Assembly (NCBI RefSeq): GCF_025962655.1
Contig: NZ_JAGFPE010000003.1
Span: 434,001 to 498,000 of the forward strand
DNA from: Candidatus Symbiopectobacterium sp. NZEC151
GTDB taxonomy: Bacteria > Pseudomonadota > Gammaproteobacteria > Enterobacterales > Enterobacteriaceae
Reading direction: 5' to 3'
Length of the DNA stretch: 64,000 nucleotides
Positions within the stretch are counted from its first letter, which is position 1; each line of letters begins with the position of its first letter. The position numbers were made by a program, and so were the translations under genes. A model generated the notes under the pieces. It did not search any database. It was given only the letters and a program-made list of their open reading frames with translations, and was not told the DNA's origin. Below, piece after piece: positions 57,379-64,000 of the stretch.

Positions 57379-59358
57379 ATGCTTCCCAATCATTTCATCC
57401 GTTCGCAAACAGGGCGTATCGCGTCTGTGTTATTCGCGGCGCTGCTTCTTGCGGGATGTCCAGGCCAGGCGCCACAGCCGCCTACACCTGATGTTCAAGG
57501 TCAGGCCGGAGCCTCCTCTTACTACTACCTGCAACAAATGGAGCAAAGCCGAGATAATAACAAGGCTGGCTGGCAATTACTTGCGATTCGTGCCCTGGTT
57601 CAGGAAGGAAAGCTCCCTCAGGCAACCGAGCAGTTCAACGCGTTGCCTGCGCAGTTGGCACAACCGCAACAGCGTGAACAGCAACTACTGAAAGCGGAAA
57701 TTGCTGCCGCCAACAACGACAGCAACGGCACTGCAAGCGCACTGCAAGGGCTGGACGTCAGCGCACTCTCCGCCGATCAACAGGCGCGTTACTATCAGGC
57801 GCAAATCAACGCACATCAAGGCCAGCCCTCTGCTGACCTGCTGCGCGCCTATATCGCCCAAGAGCCGCAGCTCAAAGGCGATGAGCATCAAAAGAATATC
57901 GATCAGACCTGGGTTGCCCTGACGCAGATGTCTGCGCAGGCAGCCAGCACCGTGCTGATTAACGCCAACGAAAACGTGCTGGCCGGGTGGATGGATTTGC
58001 TCACCACTTACCAGAACAACCGTGAGTCGAGCGATCAGTTGAAAGCCGCGCTGAGCGACTGGCAAACGCGCTATCCGCGCCACCCGGCGGCACAAACGCT
58101 GCCGACGCCGCTGGCATCGGGCCAGACGGCCTTGCCGGTCGCTGGTGGCGGTGTCGGCAGTGGCGTCGCCCTGCTGCTGCCGCTCAACGGTCAGGCACAG
58201 GTGTTCGCCAATGCCATCCAACTGGGTTTTAATGCGGCGAAGAGCGGTCAGGCCAGCATGGCATACAGCGCCCCTGCCGATACGGCCTCCGCAGCAACAG
58301 ACAACGGGGCGGTAACCTCAATCAGTGCTCCGTATACCGCCGCCAGTGTAGCCCCCACGGCCACGCCGGCAGCCGCTAGCAGCGTGCCGGTAAAAGTCTA
58401 CGACACCACGTCTCAGCCCATCGCGAATCTGGTGGCACAAGCGCAGAAGGATGGCGCATCACTGATTGTTGGGCCATTGCTGAAAAACGACGTTGAGCAA
58501 CTTACCAGTCAGCAAACCACCGTGAACATTCTGGCGCTCAATCAGCCCGAGCATGTGCAAAACACCCCCAACATGTGCTTTTTCGCCCTGTCACCGGAAG
58601 ATGAAGCGCGTGACGCCGCGCAATTTATTCACCGTCAGGGCAAACAACAGCCGCTGCTGCTGGTACCACGCGGCGCGTTGGGCGATCGCGTGATTAACGC
58701 CTTTGCCCAAGCCTGGCAAAGCCAGGGCGGCAATTCGCTGCTGCAACAACGTTTTGGCAATACCGCAGAGCTGAAACAGGCTATCAACAGCGGTGCAGGG
58801 TTGAGTTTGAACGGCCAGCCGGTCAATGTGATGTCCTCGGCCGCACAGCCGGGCACCACCATCGGCGGGTTAACCATTCCGGCACAGATTGAACCGACGG
58901 TCAGCACCAGCGGCAGCGGCAATGTCGACGCGGTTTACATTCTGGCGACGCCGGATGAATTGGCGCTGATTAAACCCATGATCGATATGCGCACCACCTC
59001 GCAGTCACGCCCGGCGTTATACGCCAGCTCGCGTAGCTTCCAGGCAGGACTGGGGCCAGATTTCCGTCTTGAAATGGAAGGCCTTCAGTTCAGTGAGATC
59101 CCCTTGCTGGCGGGCAGCAACCCGGCGCTGATGCAACAAGTGTCTAGCCAGTTCAAGAATGATTACTCGCTGGTACGCCTCTACGCCATGGGGATGGATG
59201 CCTGGGCGCTGGCGAATCACTTTGCCGATTTGCGGCAGTCGTCTGGTCAGCAAATTACCGGCGCAACGGGCACGTTAACCGCCAGCGCAGATTGCGTTAT
59301 CAATCGCCAATTAACCTGGCTGCAATATCGCCAGGGTCAGTTGGTGCCGGTTCCCTGA
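57379..59358 (+). CDS. lpoA: Outer-membrane lipoprotein activator of PBP1a
   Basis: LpoA is anchored in the outer membrane and stimulates the peptidoglycan synthase PBP1a. The ATG at 57379 gives 659 residues with a lipobox LLAGC (Cys27). The N-terminal TPR-like domain ([26 protein letters not shown] onward) is followed by a low-complexity Ala/Pro/Thr linker (about 250-335) and a C-terminal periplasmic-binding-protein-like domain. The long linker is richer than in E. coli. It overlaps the yraN start. Confidence 0.95.
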   Translation: MLPNHFIRSQTGRIASVLFAALLLAGCPGQAPQPPTPDVQGQAGASSYYYLQQMEQSRDNNKAGWQLLAIRALVQEGKLPQATEQFNALPAQLAQPQQREQQLLKAEIAAANNDSNGTASALQGLDVSALSADQQARYYQAQINAHQGQPSADLLRAYIAQEPQLKGDEHQKNIDQTWVALTQMSAQAASTVLINANENVLAGWMDLLTTYQNNRESSDQLKAALSDWQTRYPRHPAAQTLPTPLASGQTALPVAGGGVGSGVALLLPLNGQAQVFANAIQLGFNAAKSGQASMAYSAPADTASAATDNGAVTSISAPYTAASVAPTATPAAASSVPVKVYDTTSQPIANLVAQAQKDGASLIVGPLLKNDVEQLTSQQTTVNILALNQPEHVQNTPNMCFFALSPEDEARDAAQFIHRQGKQQPLLLVPRGALGDRVINAFAQAWQSQGGNSLLQQRFGNTAELKQAINSGAGLSLNGQPVNVMSSAAQPGTTIGGLTIPAQIEPTVSTSGSGNVDAVYILATPDELALIKPMIDMRTTSQSRPALYASSRSFQAGLGPDFRLEMEGLQFSEIPLLAGSNPALMQQVSSQFKNDYSLVRLYAMGMDAWALANHFADLRQSSGQQITGATGTLTASADCVINRQLTWLQYRQGQLVPVP

Positions 59359-59708
59359 ATCGGCGAGCGACAGGCTCACACTATGAACAACAGGCCCGGC
59401 GCTATCTGGAACAGCAGGCCGGGCTGACGTTCGTTGCCGCCAACGTGAATTATCGCGGCGGTGAGTTGGATTTGATTATGCGGGATGGACACACCTGGGT
59501 CTTTGTAGAGGTGCGTTACCGCAAAAATGCGCAATTTGGTTCGGCAGCGGAGAGTGTGACGCCGCGCAAGCAACGGCGGTTATTGCTGGCCGCCGCGCTG
59601 TGGCTGGCGCAGCGACAGCAGAGTTTTGACACGACAAGCTGCCGATTCGATATACTGGCGATTACCGGCGAACACTATGATTGGTTGCCAAACGCCTTTG
59701 GCGCGTAA
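59292..59708 (+). CDS. yraN: UPF0102 family protein YraN
   Basis: YraN has an endonuclease-like fold (YraN/UPF0102) of unknown role. The 138-residue reading contains [35 protein letters not shown] and [15 protein letters not shown], where the Glu-Asp/Glu-x-Arg motif matches nuclease-type active sites. The start is uncertain: TTG at 59292 overlaps lpoA by 67 bases, and no ATG or GTG exists in frame before the conserved core. E. coli yraN also overlaps lpoA. Confidence 0.88.
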   Translation: MRYQSPINLAAISPGSVGAGSLNRRATGSHYEQQARRYLEQQAGLTFVAANVNYRGGELDLIMRDGHTWVFVEVRYRKNAQFGSAAESVTPRKQRRLLLAAALWLAQRQQSFDTTSCRFDILAITGEHYDWLPNAFGA

Positions 59709-59863
59709 ACACCGCATCTGGACGGTGTCGTTGTCAGAGAAAAGATCGCGATGCCCAAATAATGCGAATTGCAGGACAAAATACCGCCAACGCACCCGCA
59801 ACGTGAAGGAAGTATAACGGGTATATTGCTCAATGGATCGCTTGGAAAATAGGTTAATGCACC

Positions 59864-60454
59864 GTGCTGGATAGAATAAAAGTCTGTTTCACCGAAAGTA
59901 TTCAAACACAAATCGCCGCAGCGGAAGCCCTACCCGATGCGATCGCCAGAGCAGCCACTGCACTGGTGCACTCATTACTCAACGGTAACAAAATCCTGTG
60001 CTGTGGCAATGGGACTTCCGCCGCTAACGCACAGCATTTTGCCGCCAGTATGATCAACCGATTTGAAGCGGAGCGCCCCAGTTTACCGGCGATTGCACTA
60101 AATGCGGATAATGTGGTCTTAACCGCGATAGCGAACGATCGCCTGCATGAAGAAGTGTACGCAAAACAAGTGCGTGCACTCGGGCAAGCGGGCGATATTT
60201 TGCTGGCTATCTCCACCCGAGGCAACAGCCGCGATATTGTGAAAGCGGTGGAAGCCGCGGTGACGCGTGATATGACGATAGTCGCGCTGACCGGCTACGA
60301 CGGCGGAGAACTGGCCGGTCTGCTTGGCCCGCAAGATGTTGAAATCCGTATACCTTCACATCGCAGTGCGCGCGTGCAGGAAATGCACATGCTGACCGTT
60401 AATTGCCTGTGCGATTTGATTGATAATTCCCTTTTCCCACACCAGAACGATTAA
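59864..60454 (+). CDS. diaA: DnaA initiator-associating protein DiaA
   Basis: DiaA is a SIS-domain tetramer that binds DnaA and promotes timely initiation at oriC. The 196-residue protein is almost identical to the E. coli sequence in [20 protein letters not shown] and [17 protein letters not shown]. The start is a GTG at 59864 preceded by AGG; no in-frame ATG fits. It lies between yraN and dolP as in E. coli. Confidence 0.96.
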   Translation: MLDRIKVCFTESIQTQIAAAEALPDAIARAATALVHSLLNGNKILCCGNGTSAANAQHFAASMINRFEAERPSLPAIALNADNVVLTAIANDRLHEEVYAKQVRALGQAGDILLAISTRGNSRDIVKAVEAAVTRDMTIVALTGYDGGELAGLLGPQDVEIRIPSHRSARVQEMHMLTVNCLCDLIDNSLFPHQND

Positions 60455-60465
60455 GGAGCACCCCC

Positions 60466-61038
60466 ATGAGGATATGTTCTGCATTTGCCGTGCTGTCTGT
60501 CGCCCTGTTGCTGCAAGGTTGTATTGGCGTCGCTGCCGTAGGCGGTGCTGTTGCAACCAAGACTGCGACCGATCCACGCTCGGTAGGCACGCAGGTGGAT
60601 GATGGTACATTGGAAGTCCGTGTCTCCAACGCCATCAGCAAAGATCAGCAGTTATCCAAAGACGCACGCATCGTGGCGACAGCCTATCAGGGAAAAGTAT
60701 TGCTGACTGGGCAGGCGCCCACTACCGATCTGGCCAGCCGGGCGAAACAAATAGCCATGGGTGTAGATGGCGCTACGGAAGTCTATAACGAGATCCGTAA
60801 AGGCACCCCGGTCTCAATGGGCACCGCGTCCATGGATACCTGGATCACCACCAAAGTTCGCTCCCAGTTGCTTGCCACCGACACGGTAAAATCATCCAAT
60901 GTGAAAGTGACGACCGAGAACGGTGAAGTCTTCCTGCTGGGTCTGGTCACTCAGCGCGAAGGGCGTTCCGCTGCTGAGATTGCCAGCAAAGTGAGTGGCG
61001 TTAAACACGTAACGACGGCGTTCACCTTCCTGGAATAA
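60466..61038 (+). CDS. dolP: Division- and outer-membrane stress-associated lipoprotein DolP
   Basis: DolP (YraP) is a lipoprotein with two BON domains that helps outer-membrane integrity and the BAM complex. The 190-residue product has a lipobox LLQGC (Cys19), BON1 from about 46 to 115 (LEVRVSNAISKD...VYNEIRKG) and BON2 to the C-terminus (WITTKVRSQLLATDTVKSSN...). It starts 11 bases after diaA with AAGGAG, and ends at a strong terminator. Confidence 0.96.
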   Translation: MRICSAFAVLSVALLLQGCIGVAAVGGAVATKTATDPRSVGTQVDDGTLEVRVSNAISKDQQLSKDARIVATAYQGKVLLTGQAPTTDLASRAKQIAMGVDGATEVYNEIRKGTPVSMGTASMDTWITTKVRSQLLATDTVKSSNVKVTTENGEVFLLGLVTQREGRSAAEIASKVSGVKHVTTAFTFLE

Positions 61039-61055
61039 TCGCACATCGTCGCAAG

Positions 61056-61082
61056 AAAAAGGGTGCCTCGGCACCCTTTTTC
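61056..61082. terminator. Bidirectional terminator after dolP
   Basis: GGGTGCC (61061-61067) and GGCACCC (61070-61076) are flanked by an A-run and a T-run, giving an intrinsic terminator in both directions. It serves dolP and the convergent lyase gene, whose stop codon is at 61100. Confidence 0.92.
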
Positions 61083-61099
61083 ATTGTCCAATATCCCGA

Positions 61100-62413
61100 T
61101 TACGCACCGGGCGCGCTGGCCAGCGAAGAGAGCAGCCACACATCGCGCCGCGTCTCCTGACCGATTTCGCCGCCAACATCCTGCTTGTCACGCGTCATGC
61201 CGGACAGAAAGGTAGAAAATCCGGCCTTTTCAATGCGATTACGGTAACGCGTATTGCCCTTGGCCTCATCCACCCGCAGCATCAGAGGAATTAAACGCGC
61301 GCCTTTCTGATCGAGCGATTTGTAAGGCCAGCGGTTGTCTTTGTCCAGATAAGGGGCCAGAAAATTAAAGGCGGTAGCAATACCGCTGCCCTGCGGCGTG
61401 CGATAGCGCCACAGATCTTCGCCCACCTTGTCTGCCAATACCGCCATGTTGGTAATGGCTTGCAGGTTGAAATAGCTGTAGTGGAAGGAACGGGTGCGAG
61501 AAAGTTCTTCCGGCTGCGCGCCGTCATCCTGAATCTGGTGATTCAGCTTGGTGCGCTGTAGCGCGGCCATCGCAGAGACCAGGTCTTTCTTGTCGAGATA
61601 CCAGGCAATACCGGCCACCTGCGCGGCGTACCAGCTACCGTGGTTGTTCTTCGCCTCCGATTCCCGCTTCGCCAGCTTGCTGGTCTGCAACCATCCCAGA
61701 TAGGCTGTCATCCACTCACGCATCTGCGCGTCATCCTCTTTTTTCCACCCGTTGTAATCACGCAGCATAATCAGCGCATCCACAATGCGGGTGGAGAAGT
61801 AGCGCCCGTCGAGCACGCCCGCCCCGCGTCCTGGCGCAATGCCTGGCACGCCCTGGGCAAAATCAAGGTTAGGATTCATGCGGGTTTCAGGGTCGATAAA
61901 CCAGGTGCGAATCAGCGAAATCGCTTTATCGGCATAGGCGGCGTTATCGGAGAAGTACCAGGCCAACGTCAGCGTGTACACCTGATCGGTAAAATCCTCC
62001 AAGCGAACGCCGTCGATGTCATCACTCTTGCTGACAGGGTTTATAACGCCGTCACGGCGCACCCAAGGCAATCCATTAGATTTGTTGCTATCGGGCCACC
62101 AGTAGACGCTGAGGCTCATATAATCGTGTTTAGAGCCACTGGGTGGCGTCATACCCTTTTCCGTCACACTCGGGTTCGGTTTATTGAGCGCTTTTTCTGC
62201 CTGAGCGATCAGTTCGGTGTAAGCGAGTCGCGTTTGCGGTTTCTCAGTGCCCTGCCGCAGTTGCTGCTTGACCGTCGTCAGCACCGATTGTTGCAGAAAC
62301 GCGTAAGGATCGTCGCGACGTTCCTGCGCCTGTGCCTGCATGACGACACCGCCAATCACCCACAGCATCAGCGCACACACGCTTGCCAGCCTGTTAAACA
62401 TCACCACTCGCAT
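61100..62413 (-). CDS. Secreted alginate-lyase-family polysaccharide lyase
   Basis: The 437-residue protein has a signal peptide (ending near Ala-Gln-Ala) and the Alginate_lyase (PF05426-like) fold, an (alpha/alpha)n toroid. Seen: HDYMSLSVYWWPDSNKSNGLPW, an NNHGSWY active-site motif (Asn257, His258), and a late conserved Tyr/Arg region WPYKSLDQKGA. Related enzymes cut alginate or beta-glucuronan in the periplasm (PL5/PL38-like). The substrate here is unknown. The ATG at 62413 follows AGGGGAAGTT. It lies between dolP and mtgA, where E. coli has other genes. Confidence 0.83.
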   Translation of the reverse strand: MRVVMFNRLASVCALMLWVIGGVVMQAQAQERRDDPYAFLQQSVLTTVKQQLRQGTEKPQTRLAYTELIAQAEKALNKPNPSVTEKGMTPPSGSKHDYMSLSVYWWPDSNKSNGLPWVRRDGVINPVSKSDDIDGVRLEDFTDQVYTLTLAWYFSDNAAYADKAISLIRTWFIDPETRMNPNLDFAQGVPGIAPGRGAGVLDGRYFSTRIVDALIMLRDYNGWKKEDDAQMREWMTAYLGWLQTSKLAKRESEAKNNHGSWYAAQVAGIAWYLDKKDLVSAMAALQRTKLNHQIQDDGAQPEELSRTRSFHYSYFNLQAITNMAVLADKVGEDLWRYRTPQGSGIATAFNFLAPYLDKDNRWPYKSLDQKGARLIPLMLRVDEAKGNTRYRNRIEKAGFSTFLSGMTRDKQDVGGEIGQETRRDVWLLSSLASAPGA

Positions 62414-62468
62414 AACTTCCCCTTTCAACGATAGTCAAACGCACGAACGGCACAGGGCAAGTCAGCCT

Positions 62469-63203
62469 TCAACGCAGTCCGTTAGTCCGCAAAAACGCTT
62501 CGCCCCCTATCTGGGACATTTGACGCAATATCCACTGCTGGCGTTGGCTCACATAGCGTGACGGCGCATTAACCCGAAAGCGAATCGGATTCGGCAACAC
62601 GGCCGCCAACAGCGCCGCTTCACTGGCCGTCAAACGGCTGGCAGGCTTGTTGAAGAAGTGCTGTGCCGCCTGCTGCACGCCGAAAATGCCCGGCCCGAAC
62701 TCCACGATATTCAGGTAAACCGTCAAAATCCGCCGTTTGGTCCAGACCAGCTCAACCCCCACTGTGATACCTGCTTCCAGCCCTTTACGCAACCAGCTTC
62801 GGCCATCCCACAGAAACAGGTTTTTCACCATTTGCTGGGTGAGCGTCGAGCCACCGCGCACCCGCACACCGTCGCGCTCATTGTGCGCCAGCGCTGCCCG
62901 GATGGCGGCCATATCAAACCCGGCGTGTTCCGGGAATTTCTGATCTTCAGCGGCGATCACCGCCAGCGCCATCACCGGCTCTATCTCATCCATCGACACC
63001 CAACTCGAGCGCGCAACGTAAGAAAAATCACCGCTCAGCCAGGCGCTCACCTGCCGCTCCACCATCACGGCAGAAAACGGAACCGGCAAAAACGCGAACA
63101 GAATAATCCCCGCCAGCCACAGGCCAAGCAACGAGAGGACGCCGCGAATTACCCAGCGTTTTATCCCAGGGATCACACCGCGTTTTTTGCCCCACCCTCT
63201 CAT
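62469..63203 (-). CDS. mtgA: Monofunctional biosynthetic peptidoglycan transglycosylase
   Basis: MtgA polymerises glycan strands from lipid II at the inner membrane. The 244-residue GT51 protein has one N-terminal transmembrane helix (about 16-38), the catalytic Glu in [14 protein letters not shown], the [16 protein letters not shown] motif and [19 protein letters not shown]. Its ATG overlaps the elbB stop codon (ATGA), showing translational coupling with elbB, an order conserved in E. coli. Confidence 0.97.
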   Translation of the reverse strand: MRGWGKKRGVIPGIKRWVIRGVLSLLGLWLAGIILFAFLPVPFSAVMVERQVSAWLSGDFSYVARSSWVSMDEIEPVMALAVIAAEDQKFPEHAGFDMAAIRAALAHNERDGVRVRGGSTLTQQMVKNLFLWDGRSWLRKGLEAGITVGVELVWTKRRILTVYLNIVEFGPGIFGVQQAAQHFFNKPASRLTASEAALLAAVLPNPIRFRVNAPSRYVSQRQQWILRQMSQIGGEAFLRTNGLR

Positions 63204-63853
63204 TCGGTAAAGCCCAAAACACGTTCAACCAGTTTATCGATGCCTTTGGCCGCTTCGCTAATGGAATTCGCCAGCATGTAAGCCGGCGTCGTCACCACGT
63301 TGTGCTGTGCATCCACCACGATATCATCCACCGGGCAAACAATGTGCGTACCACCCATCTGTTCTATGCATTCTGCGGTATCGATATCATTTCCAATTGT
63401 AACTCTTACCGACTCCCCCAGCAGTTTTGGCAACAGCGCCGGGGCGATGCAAATAAAACCAATTGGTTTGTTCTGCTTATAAATTTCTTGCGTGAGTAAC
63501 GCCAATGATTCATCAACCTGACAGGCCGCGCCTTCGGTCGCGAAATCACTGAGATTCTTCGCCGCACCAAAACCGCCGGGAACAATTAACGCATCCAATT
63601 GGCTGGCATCCGCCTGCGACAGTGGCTGAATGTTCCCACGGGTGATGCGCGCGGACTCAACTAAAATATTGCGATTCTCACCAGTTACTTCACCCGTCAG
63701 GTGATTAACCACATGAAATTGCGGCTTATCTGGCGCAAAGCATACCGCCTGAGCCCCCGCACGATCGACGGCAAGCAGCGTCAGCACTGCTTCGTGAATT
63801 TCGGCGCCATCATAGACGCCGCAACCGCTCAGAACGATGCCGACTCGTTTCAT
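63200..63853 (-). CDS. elbB: Glyoxalase III-like DJ-1/PfpI family protein ElbB
   Basis: ElbB (formerly YhbL) belongs to the DJ-1/PfpI superfamily and has weak glyoxalase activity in E. coli. The 217-residue protein, from the ATG at 63853 (E. coli length), has [38 protein letters not shown] and [14 protein letters not shown], with the nucleophilic Cys in the last motif. Two further in-frame ATGs lie just upstream (63856, 63868); AAGGA is best spaced for 63853-63856. It is followed by mtgA. Confidence 0.95.
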   Translation of the reverse strand: MKRVGIVLSGCGVYDGAEIHEAVLTLLAVDRAGAQAVCFAPDKPQFHVVNHLTGEVTGENRNILVESARITRGNIQPLSQADASQLDALIVPGGFGAAKNLSDFATEGAACQVDESLALLTQEIYKQNKPIGFICIAPALLPKLLGESVRVTIGNDIDTAECIEQMGGTHIVCPVDDIVVDAQHNVVTTPAYMLANSISEAAKGIDKLVERVLGFTE

Positions 63854-64000
63854 CATATTTTCCTTCATTTCATTACATCAACTAATTGATTTTTTGATTG
63901 ACAAACACTAATCTACATCACACATTTTAATGATTCTTGTAACAAAGATTTCTGCATTTGCTATTTTGTTGCTTGAGCGGTTCGTCACCTTACGACGTTG
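63854..64000. other. elbB upstream region at window end
   Basis: The last 147 bases are AT-rich, apart from the minus-strand elbB ribosome site near 63857-63866, and contain no visible gene or clear promoter hexamers. Confidence 0.4.

Overview
The window looks like chromosome of a plant-associated Enterobacterales species, most likely Pectobacteriaceae (Dickeya/Pectobacterium/Brenneria/Lonsdalea type). This rests on three things seen: long blocks with E. coli-like gene order and near-identical housekeeping proteins; accessory genes for plant polysaccharides, hydroxycinnamic acids and heme; and a moderately GC-rich composition broken by a few AT-rich patches. The genus cannot be fixed from this sequence alone.

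Layout. 1-7000: end of a hydrolase gene, a GNAT, rraB, argI (tandem ARG boxes), a LacI-family regulator, tabA, the pyrimidine operon pyrL-pyrB-pyrI with its attenuator, and ridA. 7000-11300: nrdD-nrdG (NrdR boxes plus a DnaA box), then yraR- and yhbP-like genes. 11700-20200: exbBD, a three-gene TRAP transporter lying between exbB and metC, then metC, yghB and dkgA. 20300-27000: accessory genes, namely a tiny secreted peptide, a GntR regulator with an NCS1 permease and YegV-like kinase, and a LysR regulator with a phenolic acid decarboxylase and a secreted esterase. 27000-31700: ftsP/sufI, plsC, parC. 31900-43100: an accessory block between parC and parE with a Fur-controlled heme-type receptor, mdaB, a LysR gene and a carbohydrate locus (GH105 hydrolase, 829-residue uncharacterised protein, hexuronate-type MFS carrier, LacI regulator). 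43100-51400: parE-yqiA-cpdA-yqiB-nudF on the minus strand, then tolC-ygiB-ygiC. 51500-52900: a Sel1-repeat protein and an AT-rich gene whose N-terminal half resembles the Salmonella type III effectors SopD/SopD2. 53000-64000: ygiD, an ABC-F ATPase, rnpB with a duplicated 3' end, rsmI, lpoA-yraN-diaA-dolP, a secreted polysaccharide lyase, mtgA and elbB.

How the parts fit. Most of the window is core metabolism and envelope biology. Accessory genes sit at a few positions between conserved neighbours and point to life on plants: uronate-containing glycans are cut (GH105, the 829-residue protein, the alginate/glucuronan-type lyase) and imported; ester-linked hydroxycinnamates may be released and decarboxylated; iron is taken from heme with ExbBD as the energy source; and a candidate SopD-family effector suggests type III dependent host interaction. 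The strongest leads are the SopD-like gene and the 829-residue protein with its locus. All family assignments were made by eye from remembered homologues, not by database search.
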